NCBI RefSeq assembly: GCF_008180155.1
Contig: NZ_VSZS01000054.1
Location: forward strand, 85,474 to 149,473
Length of the DNA stretch: 64,000 nucleotides
Direction of reading: 5' to 3'
From: Neoaquamicrobium microcysteis
Lineage (GTDB): Bacteria > Pseudomonadota > Alphaproteobacteria > Rhizobiales > Rhizobiaceae
Shown here: piece after piece, positions 42,568 to 52,221 of the stretch
Numbering within the stretch: the first letter of the stretch is position 1
Layout of the letters: every line of letters begins with the position of its first letter
Program-made: the position numbers and the translations under genes
The notes under the pieces: generated by a model
What the model saw: only the letters and a program-made list of their open reading frames with translations
Databases searched by the model: none
Told to the model about the DNA's origin: nothing

Positions 42568-43011
42568 CCCGTCCTTTCAGGGTCGCCGCACCGGCGGCAC
42601 GGAATCGCGCCGCCCCATGGTTTCAAGGATAGCACCAAACGCGGCGAAGGCGAGGCGGGGCAAGAAATCGTGAATGGGAGGGGTGTTGGAACGAACCCGC
42701 CGCCGCCTTGGCGGAGGACCCCGGTGGCAGGCCGCTATGTTGCTCCGTCTCGTTCTCGGTTTGTGAACTTGATGGGTTCGGTGCCCAAAAAAACGCCCCC
42801 TCCGTCCCTTCGGGACACCTCCCCCGTAAACGGAGGAGGAACCGCGCTGCGGCCGTCCGAGACCTGGGTTCCTCCCCTGCGAAGCGGGGGAGGGGGACCA
42901 CGAAGTGGTGGAGGGGGCGTTTCTCGTGACGAGCGTTTAAGGTTGCGGGCAGGCCGACATAACGCAGCGAGCCTCGAAGGACGCACGGCCATGCGAAGAG
43001 CGGCCCGGCCC
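42568..43011. other. Gene-free gap containing a compound hairpin repeat
   Basis: This 444-bp gap between lysA (stop side) and the TIGR02302 start holds the 42791-42922 repeat and the TIGR02302 promoter region. No plausible coding frame was found on either strand. Confidence 0.65.
42791..42922. repeat. 132-bp compound palindromic element with 13-bp terminal inverted repeats
   Basis: AAACGCCCCCTCC (42791-42803) and GGAGGGGGCGTTT (42910-42922) are exact inverted termini. Inside are GAA-loop hairpins: TCCC/GGGA, CCCCTGC-GAA-GCGGGG and ACCAC-GAA-GTGGT, plus GGAGGAGGAACC against GGTTCCTCCCC. The left half matches 37673-37721. Confidence 0.8.
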
Positions 43012-44277
43012 TCAAAGCCAGTCGGGCAGGGAGTCCTGACCGATGAGGTCGTCGTAGCTCTGGCGAGGGCGCACGACGTGGTAACGGTCGCCATCGACGA
43101 GGACTTCGGGAACCAGCAGCCTCGTGTTGTAGGTGGAGGCTTGAACCGCGCCGTAGGCGCCGGCCGTGCCGACATAAATCAGATCGCCGGCGGCGAGCTT
43201 CGGCAGGTCGCGGTCGTGGCCGAGATAGTCGCCGGTTTCGCAGACCGGGCCTACCACGTCGACGGTGAGGCGAGGGGCGTCCGGGGCCGGCTCCACCACG
43301 GGGCGGATCTCGTGGAAGGCATCGTAGAGGGTCGGGCGGATCAGGTCGTTCATCGCCGCATCGACAATCAGGAAGTTCTTCGCGTCGCCCTCCTTCACGA
43401 AGATGACTTCGGAAACGAGGATTCCGGCATTGCCGGCAATGAGGCGGCCAGGCTCGAAGATCACCTTGAGGCCGAGCGGCTTCATGTGACGGTTGACGAC
43501 GGCGGCATAGGCGTCCGGCAGGGGCGGCGGTGCGTTGTCGGTGCGATAGGGAATGCCGAGGCCGCCGCCGACATCGACGTGGGAAATGGCGTGGCCTTCG
43601 GCGCGCAGGGTCGCGGTCAGTTCGACCAGAAGCGCGATGGCGTCGTCGAAGGGCTGCAGCTCGGTGATCTGGCTGCCGATGTGCATGTCGATGCCGGTAA
43701 TGGCGAGGCCGGGCAGCGAGGCGGCACGCGCATAGGCGGCGCGCGCATCCTTCCAGGCGATGCCGAACTTGTTCTCAGCCTTGCCGGTGGAAATCTTGCG
43801 GTGGGTCTTCGCATCGACATCGGGATTGATGCGCAGCGATACGGGGGCGGTATGGCCGGTGGCCACCGCGCGCGCCGACAGCATCTCAAGCTCGGGCAAC
43901 GATTCGACGTTGAAGCAGTGAATGCCGGCCGCAAGGGCGAAATCCATCTCGCGCACCGTCTTGCCGACGCCGGAGAAGAGGATCTTTTCGGCCGGGATGC
44001 CGGCCGCGAGCGCGCGGCGCAGCTCGCCCTCGGAAACGACGTCGGCGCCCGCGCCGAGCTTCGCCAGCGTGCGGATGACCGCCTGATTGGAATTGGCCTT
44101 CATGGCATAGCAAACCAGCGCGTCGAGCTGGTCGAAAGCCTTGGCGAAGACCTGATAATGGCGGGTCAGGGTGGCGGTCGAATAGCAATAGAACGGTGTG
44201 CCGACCGCCTCGGCGATCTGCAATACGGAAACGTCCTCGGCGTGCAGCACGCCGTCGCGGTAGCCGAAATGGTTCAC
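43012..44277 (-). CDS. lysA: Diaminopimelate decarboxylase
   Basis: Last step of lysine synthesis, PLP-dependent decarboxylation of meso-DAP. 421 residues, usual length. PLP Lys60 in CYAMKANSNQAV, HIGSQI, the glycine loop DVGGGLGIPY, EPGRLIAGNAG and substrate Cys in GPVCETGDYL are present. It follows the lipoprotein gene by 9 bp and argH further upstream, the classic rhizobial argH-lptM-lysA order. Confidence 0.95.
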   Translation of the reverse strand: MNHFGYRDGVLHAEDVSVLQIAEAVGTPFYCYSTATLTRHYQVFAKAFDQLDALVCYAMKANSNQAVIRTLAKLGAGADVVSEGELRRALAAGIPAEKILFSGVGKTVREMDFALAAGIHCFNVESLPELEMLSARAVATGHTAPVSLRINPDVDAKTHRKISTGKAENKFGIAWKDARAAYARAASLPGLAITGIDMHIGSQITELQPFDDAIALLVELTATLRAEGHAISHVDVGGGLGIPYRTDNAPPPLPDAYAAVVNRHMKPLGLKVIFEPGRLIAGNAGILVSEVIFVKEGDAKNFLIVDAAMNDLIRPTLYDAFHEIRPVVEPAPDAPRLTVDVVGPVCETGDYLGHDRDLPKLAAGDLIYVGTAGAYGAVQASTYNTRLLVPEVLVDGDRYHVVRPRQSYDDLIGQDSLPDWL

Positions 44278-44286
44278 CGGATGATC

Positions 44287-44496
44287 CTAGATGAGGCTAT
44301 CGAGGATGAACTTGCGGTCGCGCACCGGCGGGGTGGGCTCTGGCGGCAGCGGCTGGTCGTTGCGCTCGGCTTCCTGCCGCGCCTCGCGCGCCGCCTCGTA
44401 GGGCGTGTCGAGCGAGCCGCGACGGCCGCACGCCGTGACCGCGACGCCGATGGCCGCCAAGAGCAAAGTGGTCTTGATAAGATTTCCGGCGCGCAT
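44287..44496 (-). CDS. Small lipoprotein (LptM-like) between argH and lysA
   Basis: A 69-residue lipoprotein: basic MRAGNLIK, hydrophobic core and lipobox AVTAC-G with Cys23, then GRRGSLDTPYEAAREARQEAE and a Pro/Glu-rich tail. It resembles the short lipoprotein (LptM/YifL) family found upstream of lysA in many proteobacteria, which assists LptD oxidative maturation in E. coli. Equivalence of function is inferred from position and motif. Confidence 0.82.
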   Translation of the reverse strand: MRAGNLIKTTLLLAAIGVAVTACGRRGSLDTPYEAAREARQEAERNDQPLPPEPTPPVRDRKFILDSLI

Positions 44497-44548
44497 GAGC
44501 CTGTCCGTCTGGATGATCGTGGGCGTGTTTCTAGCCTAGTTCCGGGCG

Positions 44549-45952
44549 CTACGCACCCCGTTTCAGGCGCTTGCGCCAGTAACGGATCTGGCGGCGGACC
44601 TCCTGCGGGGCCGTGCCGCCGAAGGACGAGCGGCTCTTGACCGAGGCGTTGACCGACAGGACGTCGAAGATGGAGCCGTCGATGCGGCTGTCGATGGCCT
44701 GAAGCTCGTCGAGCGAGAGCTTTTCCAGCCCGACCTTGCGGCTTTCGGCCAGCGCGACGGCCCGGCCGGTGACGTGATGGGCCTCGCGGAAGGGCAGGCC
44801 CGCCTCGCGCACCAGCCAGTCTGCAAGGTCGGTCGCGGTGGAATAGCCGGAGCCGGCGGCCTTCTTCATCGCGGCCTCGTTGACCGTCATGTCGGAGACC
44901 ATGCCCGTCATGGCGGCGAGCATCAGGTCGAGCGTTTCGGCCGCGTCGAAGACGGCTTCCTTGTCTTCCTGCATGTCCTTGGAATAGGCGAGCGGCAGGC
45001 CCTTCATGACGGTGAGCAGCGCGATGAGGTGGCCGTTGACGCGGCCCGTCTTGGCGCGCACCAGCTCGGCGGCGTCCGGGTTCTTCTTCTGCGGCATGAT
45101 CGACGAGCCGGTCGAGAACTGATCGGACAGGCGGATGAAGCCGAATTGCGGCGTCGACCAGATGACGATCTCCTCGGCCAGACGCGACAGATGGGTGGCG
45201 CAGATCGCCGCCAGCGACAGGAACTCCAGCGCGAAATCGCGATCCGACACGCTGTCGATGGAGTTGCGGGTGGGTTCGCGGAAGCCGAGCGCCTTCGCCG
45301 TCATGTGACGGTCGATCGGGAAGCCGGTGCCGGCCAGGGCTGCAGCACCCAGCGGCGATTCGTCGGCGCGGGCGATGGCGTCGCGCACCCGCGACAGGTC
45401 GCGCGCGAACATCTCGACATAGGCCATGCAGTGATGGCCGAAGGTGACGGGCTGGGCGGTCTGGAGATGGGTGAAGCCGGGCATGACGGTGGCCGCATGC
45501 TGCTGGGCGCGGTCCAGAAACGCCTCGATGAGCCGTTCGAGCGCGACCGCGACGCGCTGCATCTCCTCCTTGACCCAGAGGCGGAAATCGAGCGCCACCT
45601 GGTCGTTGCGCGAGCGCGCCGTGTGGAGCCGGCCTGCCGACGGGCCGATAAGGTCGGCCAGCCGCGCCTCGACGTTCATGTGGATGTCTTCGAGCCGGGC
45701 CGAGAACTCGAACGTGCCGGCCTCGATCTCTGACAGAATCGTGTTCAGGCCGTGAGCGATCTTCTTTTGATCGTCAGTCGAAATTATGCCGGTTTGCGCC
45801 AGCATCTCGGAGTGGGCGATGGAGCCGCGGATGTCCTGCGCGTAGAGCTTCTGGTCGAAGCCGATCGAGGCGTTGATGGCCTCCATGATCGCGGCTGGAC
45901 CCGAGGCAAATCGTCCGCCCCACATCTGGTTGCTGGCCTTGTTCTCGCTCAT
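44549..45952 (-). CDS. argH: Argininosuccinate lyase
   Basis: Final step of arginine synthesis. 467 residues. MWGGRF at the N-terminus, [34 protein letters not shown] and the fumarase-superfamily signature [12 protein letters not shown] identify it. ATG 45952 gives the normal N-terminus; the frame to 46093 is overextended. It is divergent from tlpA with 38 bp between the starts. Confidence 0.96.
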   Translation of the reverse strand: MSENKASNQMWGGRFASGPAAIMEAINASIGFDQKLYAQDIRGSIAHSEMLAQTGIISTDDQKKIAHGLNTILSEIEAGTFEFSARLEDIHMNVEARLADLIGPSAGRLHTARSRNDQVALDFRLWVKEEMQRVAVALERLIEAFLDRAQQHAATVMPGFTHLQTAQPVTFGHHCMAYVEMFARDLSRVRDAIARADESPLGAAALAGTGFPIDRHMTAKALGFREPTRNSIDSVSDRDFALEFLSLAAICATHLSRLAEEIVIWSTPQFGFIRLSDQFSTGSSIMPQKKNPDAAELVRAKTGRVNGHLIALLTVMKGLPLAYSKDMQEDKEAVFDAAETLDLMLAAMTGMVSDMTVNEAAMKKAAGSGYSTATDLADWLVREAGLPFREAHHVTGRAVALAESRKVGLEKLSLDELQAIDSRIDGSIFDVLSVNASVKSRSSFGGTAPQEVRRQIRYWRKRLKRGA

Positions 45953-45990
45953 CGTGGTAACGGCCCCCGAAGGACTGACTGGACTGATCG

Positions 45991-46659
45991 ATGGCAAACG
46001 GAAAATTCCACCTGCCGACCGGACGGCTGATCGCGCTGGCGATCGTTGCCGGCATGACTGCCGGTGCGATCGGCGTATACGTGATGGGCGCACCGTCTGG
46101 CAACAACGCGCAGGTCGCGGCCGCGCCCGACGAGAACGCGGCAGCCTGCGCGGCCAAGGCCGAGCTGGCCGTGACGGTGGGCGAGGCGGCGCGCGGCGAG
46201 GTGGCCGCGATGATGGCCGCCAGCCCGCCGCAGTCGCTGACGACGCTGGCCTTCAACGCACCCGACGGCGCGCCGATGACGGTCGCCGACCTTTCGGGCA
46301 AGACGCTGCTCATCAATCTGTGGGCGACGTGGTGTGCGCCCTGCCGCCACGAAATGCCGGCGCTGAACCAGCTTCAGAAGGACATGGGGAGCGACGCGTT
46401 CGAGGTGGTGGCCGTGAACGTGGATACGGGCGGCGACGAGAAGCCGCGCGCGTTCCTCGACGAGACGGGCGTGGACGCGCTCGGCTATTACCGCGACTCG
46501 ACGCTCGGCCTGTTCAACGAGCTGAAGCGCCGCGGGCTGGCGCTGGGCCTGCCGGTGACGCTGCTGGTGGACGCGGACGGCTGCCTGCTGGCCAACATGA
46601 ACGGCCCCGCTGAATGGGCCAGCCCCGACGCCAAAAGGCTGATCGAAGCGGCGATGTAG
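45991..46659 (+). CDS. tlpA: TlpA-type thiol:disulfide interchange protein
   Basis: Membrane-anchored thioredoxin-like reductase. 222 residues: TM at about 11-33, then a linker and a thioredoxin fold with redox motif WCAPC (114-118) and cis-Pro in [12 protein letters not shown]. In Bradyrhizobium TlpA reduces Sco and CoxB for Cu(A) assembly of cytochrome aa3. Extra Cys53 near the N-terminal linker is a feature of the rhizobial form. Divergent from argH, as in related genomes. Confidence 0.92.
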   Translation: MANGKFHLPTGRLIALAIVAGMTAGAIGVYVMGAPSGNNAQVAAAPDENAAACAAKAELAVTVGEAARGEVAAMMAASPPQSLTTLAFNAPDGAPMTVADLSGKTLLINLWATWCAPCRHEMPALNQLQKDMGSDAFEVVAVNVDTGGDEKPRAFLDETGVDALGYYRDSTLGLFNELKRRGLALGLPVTLLVDADGCLLANMNGPAEWASPDAKRLIEAAM

Positions 46660-46682
46660 GCGCTTCGATCGCTGTCAGAGCT

Positions 46683-48008
46683 CTACCGCTTCTGGATCGA
46701 GGGCGCGCCGCGCTCGGGGATGAGGCCCCGGGGCGCGAAGCGCATGACGAGAAGCAGGATCACACCCATCAGAAGCGGGCGCATGTAGGGGGCGGCGTCG
46801 GCCAGATGCAGGCGGACCGGGTTGGTGGGCGCCATGCCGGACGTGAGCGTCGACATCAGCCACGCGCCGACAGGTTCGGCCTGGACCCAGGTGAACCAGA
46901 TCAGGAAGCCGCCGAGCACCGCGCCCCAGTTGTTGCCGGAGCCGCCGACGATGACCATCACCCAGATGAGGAAGGTGAAGCGCAGCGGGTTGTACTGGCC
47001 GGGCGTGAACTGGCCGTCGAGCGTGGTGAGCATCGCGCCGGCGATGCCGACGACGGCGGAGCCCAGCACGAAGATCTGCAGGTGACGGCCGGTGACGTCC
47101 TTACCCATCGCCTCGGCCGCGTCGCGGTTGTCGCGGATGGCGCGCATCATGCGGCCCCAGGGCGAATGCAGCGCGCGCTCGGCCAGCCACATCAGGATGA
47201 CGAGCACGATGGCGAACAGGATCGCGTAGGAAAGCCGCACGTAGACGGCGGAGAAGAACACAGGGTGCATGCCGAGCTTGGCCGACAAGTCGAGGAACCA
47301 CTGCGCCTGCTGCAACTGCACCTCGTAGGCGACGGGGCGGGGCAGGCCCGACACGTTCTTGACGCCGCGGGTCAGCCATTCCTCGTTGCGCATCACGGCG
47401 ATGATGATCTCGGAAATGCCGAGCGTGGCGATGGCGAGATAGTCGGAACGCAGGCCGAGCGCGATCTTGCCCACCAGCCATGCGGCGGCAGCGGCGAAGA
47501 TGCCGCCCACCAGCCACGAGAAGATGATGGGCATGCCGGCGCCGCCGAGATAGCCGGTGCGGGCCGCATCGAAATTCTCGATGGCGGCGACGGCGGGGTC
47601 GAAGAAGTGGCGGATCGCGAAATAGCCGGCGACGGCCACCGCGATGGAGGCCAGCGTGCGCGTGGTGCCGGTGGTTCGGGACCGCACGAAGACGATGAGG
47701 CCTACGGTGCCGATGAGGGCCAGAAGCGACAGGCCGATGCCGGTGCCGCCGGCGGCCCATGCGCCCTGCACGGGCGGCATGGAGACGAGCACCGCCGCGA
47801 CGCCGCCGAGCGCCGCGAAGCCCATGATGCCGACGTTGAACAGGCCAGCATAGCCCCACTGCATGTTCACGCCCAGCGCCATGATCGCCGAGATGAGGCA
47901 CAAATTGAGGATGGTGAGGCTCAGCGTCCAGCTCTGGAAGAAGCCGACGGCCAGAAGCAGAACCGCCATGGCCCCGTAGAGCCAGATGATGCGCTCGCGG
48001 TTGCTCAT
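46683..48008 (-). CDS. livM: Branched-chain amino acid ABC permease LivM
   Basis: Inner-membrane permease of a HAAT-type uptake system. 441 residues with about ten membrane segments; GVNMQWGYAGLFNVGIMGFAALGG and GRHLQIFVLGSAVVGIAGAM are family marks. It is longer than E. coli LivM because of an extended segment between about 85 and 165. Its ATG overlaps the livH stop (ATGA), and it is last in livG-livF-livH-livM transcription order. Confidence 0.93.
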   Translation of the reverse strand: MSNRERIIWLYGAMAVLLLAVGFFQSWTLSLTILNLCLISAIMALGVNMQWGYAGLFNVGIMGFAALGGVAAVLVSMPPVQGAWAAGGTGIGLSLLALIGTVGLIVFVRSRTTGTTRTLASIAVAVAGYFAIRHFFDPAVAAIENFDAARTGYLGGAGMPIIFSWLVGGIFAAAAAWLVGKIALGLRSDYLAIATLGISEIIIAVMRNEEWLTRGVKNVSGLPRPVAYEVQLQQAQWFLDLSAKLGMHPVFFSAVYVRLSYAILFAIVLVILMWLAERALHSPWGRMMRAIRDNRDAAEAMGKDVTGRHLQIFVLGSAVVGIAGAMLTTLDGQFTPGQYNPLRFTFLIWVMVIVGGSGNNWGAVLGGFLIWFTWVQAEPVGAWLMSTLTSGMAPTNPVRLHLADAAPYMRPLLMGVILLLVMRFAPRGLIPERGAPSIQKR

Positions 48009-49006
48009 AGCACGCGCCCCCTGAAGATGCCTGTCGGTCTTATCAGGAGGACCAGAACGAGGATGACGAAGGAGATGGCGAACTTGTATTCGGTCGACAG
48101 AAGCTGGACGAGGCCGGCCGGCTCGAAGCCGAGATATTCAAGCACGCGCTTGTAGGCGTAGGTCAGCGTCACCTCGGAGAAGGCGACGACGAAGCCGCCC
48201 GCGATCGCGCCCAGCGGCTGGCCGATGCCGCCGACGATGGCGGCGGCGAAGATGGGCAGCAGAAGCTGGAAGTAGGTGAAGGGACGGAAGCTCTTGTCGA
48301 GGCCGTAGAGCACGCCGGCGATGGTGGCGAGCGAGGCGGCGATGATCCACGTCACCATGACCACGCGGTCGGGATTGATGCCGGACAGCAGCGCCAGATC
48401 CTCGTTGTCGGAATAGGCGCGCATGGCCTTGCCGGTGCGCGAGTAGTTGAGGAAGCGGAACAGCGCGATGACGACGACGACGGCCACCACCAGCGTGATG
48501 GCGATGGGCAGGCGGATCGCCAGACCTTCGTCCAGCCCGGTGAATTCACGGAAGCCGCGCACCGTGACGAGGAAGCGCTCGCCATCGGCGAAGCGCTGCT
48601 CGTTGGGGCCGATGATGAGGCGCACGACGCCGTTGAGCACGAACATGACGCCGACGGAGGCCATGACGAAGACGATGCCGGCGGATTTCTGCTGGCGGTA
48701 GAACCGGAAGACCCAGCGGTCGATCAAAAGCGCCATGGCGACCGCGCCGAGAATGCCAATGGGCAGCGCCAGAAGTGCTGTCGGCAGCGGCCCGAGCGTG
48801 ACGCCCATGCTCATCAGCCACCAGGTCACGAGGATCGTGAGCATGGTGCCGAAGGCCATCAGGTCGCCATGCGCGAAATTGGAGAAGCGCAGGATGCCGT
48901 AGATCAGCGTGACGCCGAGCGCGCCGAGCGCGAGCTGCGCGCCGTAGGCGAGGCCGGGGATGAAGACGAAGTTGGCGAAGACCACCAGGGCGTTGAGGAA
49001 ATCCAT
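48005..49006 (-). CDS. livH: Branched-chain amino acid ABC permease LivH
   Basis: Second permease of the system. 333 residues, eight or nine membrane segments. GALGVTLIYGILRFSNFAHGDLMAFGT is diagnostic of LivH, with the EAA-like loop MRAYSDNEDLALLSGINPDRV. ATG 49006 is chosen; the longer frame overlaps livF coding sequence. Starts 4 bp after the livF stop. Confidence 0.93.
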   Translation of the reverse strand: MDFLNALVVFANFVFIPGLAYGAQLALGALGVTLIYGILRFSNFAHGDLMAFGTMLTILVTWWLMSMGVTLGPLPTALLALPIGILGAVAMALLIDRWVFRFYRQQKSAGIVFVMASVGVMFVLNGVVRLIIGPNEQRFADGERFLVTVRGFREFTGLDEGLAIRLPIAITLVVAVVVVIALFRFLNYSRTGKAMRAYSDNEDLALLSGINPDRVVMVTWIIAASLATIAGVLYGLDKSFRPFTYFQLLLPIFAAAIVGGIGQPLGAIAGGFVVAFSEVTLTYAYKRVLEYLGFEPAGLVQLLSTEYKFAISFVILVLVLLIRPTGIFRGRVL

Positions 49007-49010
49007 GACC

Positions 49011-49715
49011 CTAACCCCCCAGGAAGGTTGCGCGGACTTCGGGATTGGCGAGCAGCGCCTCCCCGGTGTCGGTGAAGCGGTTGCGGCCCTGAACCAGCAC
49101 ATAGCCACGGTCGGCGATGTTGAGCGCCTGACGGGCGTTCTGCTCGACCATCAGGATGGCGATGCCGGTGGCGGCCACTTCGAGGATGCGGTCGAACAGC
49201 TCGTCCATGACGATGGGCGAGACGCCGGCGGTGGGTTCGTCCAGCATCAGCACGGAGGGACGCGTCATCAGCGCGCGGCCGACGGCGACCTGCTGGCGCT
49301 GGCCGCCCGAAAGCTCGCCCGCCGGCTGGCGGCGCTTTTCCTTGAGGATGGGGAACAGGTCGAACACCTGCGTCATCGTGTCGGAGAAATCGTCCTGGCG
49401 GATATAGGCGCCCATCTCCAGGTTCTCCTGGACGCTCATGGAGACGAAGACGTTGGAGGTCTGCGGCACGAAGCCCATGCCGGCCCGGACGCGGTCCTGC
49501 GGGGAGAGCGCGGTGATGTCGGCGCCGCCGAGCATGACGCGGCCCTGCCGGATCGACAGCATACCGAACATCGCCTTCATCGCGGTGGACTTGCCCGCCC
49601 CGTTGGGGCCGACGATGACGGCGATCTCGCCCTTGTCGACGGAGATTGTGCAGTCGTGCAGGATATCCGCGCCGCCATAGCCGCCGGTCATGCTTTCGCC
49701 AGTGAGGAAGCTCAT
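49011..49715 (-). CDS. livF: Branched-chain amino acid ABC ATPase LivF
   Basis: Second ATPase of the importer. 234 residues: Walker A GPNGAGKST, LSGGQRQQVAVGRAL signature, Walker B VLMLDEPTAGVSP and EQNARQAL after the switch region. Start ATG 49715 overlaps the livG stop (ATGA at 49712-49715). Together with livG it forms the heterodimeric motor. Confidence 0.93.
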   Translation of the reverse strand: MSFLTGESMTGGYGGADILHDCTISVDKGEIAVIVGPNGAGKSTAMKAMFGMLSIRQGRVMLGGADITALSPQDRVRAGMGFVPQTSNVFVSMSVQENLEMGAYIRQDDFSDTMTQVFDLFPILKEKRRQPAGELSGGQRQQVAVGRALMTRPSVLMLDEPTAGVSPIVMDELFDRILEVAATGIAILMVEQNARQALNIADRGYVLVQGRNRFTDTGEALLANPEVRATFLGG

Positions 49716-50506
49716 GCCGTGCCTCCCTTGCTGCGGGCCGGCTTGTTCTTGAGGCCGCGGCCGAGATAGGCCTCGATGACGTGCTCGTTGGCCTTGACCT
49801 CCTGCGCGGAGCCTTCGGCCAGAACCTTGCCCTCGGCCATGACGATGACGGGGTCGCAGAGACGGCCGATGAAATCCATGTCGTGCTCGATCATGCAGAA
49901 GGTGTAGCCGCGCTCCTTGTTGAGGCGGATGATGGCGTCGCCAAGCGTGTTGAGCAGCGTGCGGTTGACGCCCGCGCCGACCTCGTCGAGGAAGACGATC
50001 TTGGCATCGACCATCATGGTGCGCCCGAGCTCGAGCAGCTTCTTCTGGCCGCCGGAAAGGTTGCCGGCCAGCTCGTCGGCGACGTGGGAAATCTCGAGGA
50101 ACTCGATCACCTCGTCGGCCTTGGCGCGCACTTCCTCCTCGCGGGCCTGCACCTTGGACGGGCGCAGCCATACATCGACGAGGCTCTCGCCCGGCTGGGC
50201 GTCCGGCACCATCATCAGATTCTCGCGAACCGTGAGCGTGGAGAACTCGTGCGCGATCTGGAAGGTGCGCAGCAGGCCCTTGTGGAACAGTTCGTGCGGG
50301 GAGAGGCCGGTGATGTCCTCGTCGCCGAGCCAGACCGTGCCGGAGGTGGGCTTGTAGTGGCCCGCAATCACGTTGAAGAGGGTGGTCTTGCCGGCGCCGT
50401 TAGGGCCGATGAGGCCGGTGATCGAGCCCCTGGCGATCTCGATGCTCGCCCCGTCGACCGCCTTGATGCCTCCGAAATGCATATGCAGATCGTCTACGCG
50501 GATCAT
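49712..50506 (-). CDS. livG: Branched-chain amino acid ABC ATPase LivG
   Basis: First ATPase of the importer. 264 residues: Walker A GPNGAGKTT, LLRTFQIAHEFSTLTVRENLM Q-loop, NLSGGQKKLLELGRTM, Walker B IVFLDEVGAGVN (Val in place of the common Pro) and the LivG C-terminal IEAYLGRG. It begins the operon; an AT-rich 246-bp gap separates it from livJ. Confidence 0.93.
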   Translation of the reverse strand: MIRVDDLHMHFGGIKAVDGASIEIARGSITGLIGPNGAGKTTLFNVIAGHYKPTSGTVWLGDEDITGLSPHELFHKGLLRTFQIAHEFSTLTVRENLMMVPDAQPGESLVDVWLRPSKVQAREEEVRAKADEVIEFLEISHVADELAGNLSGGQKKLLELGRTMMVDAKIVFLDEVGAGVNRTLLNTLGDAIIRLNKERGYTFCMIEHDMDFIGRLCDPVIVMAEGKVLAEGSAQEVKANEHVIEAYLGRGLKNKPARSKGGTA

Positions 50507-50699
50507 TCGGTTCCCCTGAGCCGTTTGCGGCCCTTTTATCGTTGCAAGTTGAAGCGCGGGCGTTTTGACCCCGAACGATCCGAAAACGCAAGAACGCGTG
50601 ACCGATTTCGCGTATTTTTGATCATTTTCGTACGGAAAACCGCTGCATAACGCGGCTTCGGGCCAATTTACGCAAGGTTACACCAAGGCAACCCGCATA

Positions 50700-50731
50700 A
50701 AAAGAGAGCCCGGCTCCTTTCGAAGCCGGGC
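50700..50731 (-). terminator. Rho-independent terminator of livJ
   Basis: On the minus strand GCCCGGCT pairs with AGCCGGGC (50708-50715 and 50724-50731) and is followed by TCTCTTTTT. It lies 22 bp past the livJ stop and insulates livJ from livG, so the binding protein can be expressed separately. Confidence 0.85.
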
Positions 50732-50752
50732 CCCTTTCAATCAGGCTCTATC

Positions 50753-51958
50753 TCAGCGGAAGCCGACCGTCTTGTACGCGCCGTTCTCGACGATGTACTC
50801 GCGGTAGGTACCTGCCGCCTCGCCGGGGCCGATCAGCTCGACATTGGTGGCACCGACATAGTCGATGTCGCCACCGTCCTTGAGGATCTGCAGACCCTTG
50901 GCCAGCTCGCCAGCCAAGATCGGCTCGCCGGGGCCGTTGGCGACCTCGAGAAGCGCATCGCGGATGGCGGTGCGGTCCGCCGAGCCGGCCTTCTGCATCG
51001 CCAGCGCGATCAGAGCGGCAGCGTCGTAGCTTTCGCCGGTGTAGGACGAGGACGGGTCGAGGCCGGCCGCGGAAGCGGCTTCGGCGAACTTCTCCGAACC
51101 TTCGCCTTCAGCGCCCGGAATGACGCCGACGGTGCCTTCGAGGTCTTCGCCGATGGCGTCGATGAGGCTCTGGCCGTACATGCCGTCGCCCAGCGCGAAG
51201 CGGTCGAAGGCGCCCGAGTCGACGGCCGCGCGGATGATGCCGACGCCGCCCTGATCGACGTAGCCGAGAACGACCAGAAGGTCGCCGCCGGCAGCCGCGA
51301 GCGCGCCGACTTCGGCCGAGTAGTCGCCCTTGCCGTCATCGTGCGGGGCATTGATGGTCACCGTGCCGCCGGCAGCCTCGAAAGCCGCGACGAAGGAGTC
51401 CGAAAAGCCCTTGCCGTAGTCGTTGTTGGTGTAGCTGACGGCGACCGAGGTGATGTCATTCGAGGTCAGAACCTCGGTGAGCACTTCGCCCTGGCGCGCG
51501 TCGGACGGCGCGGTGCGGAAGAAGTAGTCGTTGTCCTCGATGTCGGTCAGCGCCGGCGAGGTCGCCGACGGCGAAACCATCACGACGCCGTTCGGCACCG
51601 CGACGTTGTTGGCGATGGCGATGGTGACGCCCGAGCAGTCGGCGCCCATGATGGCGGCGACGTTCTCGGAGGTGATGAGGCGCTCGGCTGCGGCGGTTGC
51701 GGCCGCGGCGTCGATGCAGGTCGAGTCGGCGCGAACCGGAACGAGCGTCTCGCCGTTCAGGAACAGGCCGCTGTCGTTGACCTCCTTGAGCGCCAGCTCG
51801 GCGCTGCCGCCCATGCCCGGCGTGATGCTTTCAAGCGGGCCGGTGAAGCCCAGAATGACGCCAACCTTCACTTCCTGGGCCTGCGCCACGACGGACGCCG
51901 CCAGAAGGGCCGCACCTGCCACCGAGGCGGCGAGCAGCTTGCTGGTTGCAAAAGACAT
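50753..51958 (-). CDS. Branched-chain amino acid ABC substrate-binding protein LivJ-like
   Basis: Periplasmic binding protein of 401 residues with a signal peptide (MSFATSKLLAASVAGAALLAASVVAQA) and a type I periplasmic fold: VGVILGFTGPLESITPGMGGSAELALKE, then ADCSGVTIAIANNVAVPNGVVMVSPSATSPALT. HAAT-type proteins bind Leu/Ile/Val or other amino acids; specificity cannot be read off. ATG 51958 starts the signal peptide. Its terminator separates it from the downstream liv genes. Confidence 0.9.
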   Translation of the reverse strand: MSFATSKLLAASVAGAALLAASVVAQAQEVKVGVILGFTGPLESITPGMGGSAELALKEVNDSGLFLNGETLVPVRADSTCIDAAAATAAAERLITSENVAAIMGADCSGVTIAIANNVAVPNGVVMVSPSATSPALTDIEDNDYFFRTAPSDARQGEVLTEVLTSNDITSVAVSYTNNDYGKGFSDSFVAAFEAAGGTVTINAPHDDGKGDYSAEVGALAAAGGDLLVVLGYVDQGGVGIIRAAVDSGAFDRFALGDGMYGQSLIDAIGEDLEGTVGVIPGAEGEGSEKFAEAASAAGLDPSSSYTGESYDAAALIALAMQKAGSADRTAIRDALLEVANGPGEPILAGELAKGLQILKDGGDIDYVGATNVELIGPGEAAGTYREYIVENGAYKTVGFR

Positions 51959-52221
51959 ACGAAAAACCTCCACTTATACTGTCCCTGAGAGCTTGTTTAT
52001 GGCCCGGACCCCTGCTGGACCCGGATTGGCGCCGATACTCTTACCGCGCAACGGCTTTGTAAAGTCGGGAGCGGCCAAATGCCGAAAACAAAACGGTAAA
52101 TTGGCTAACGAGCGCGTCCGGACGCGGATTTCCGCGCATTTTGGCCGCGCATAACGCGATCTTCACGTCTTTGCGGCACGATCGGCCCATCAGGCACTGT
52201 GCGGAAGGGAGGCTGCGCACG

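Noticed and set aside
41149..44640. 1163-codon open frame on the plus strand
   Set aside because: It is antisense to the TIGR02302, lysA and lipoprotein genes, all strongly supported; its translation is Arg/Gly/Asp-rich with no domain, typical of high-GC antisense frames.
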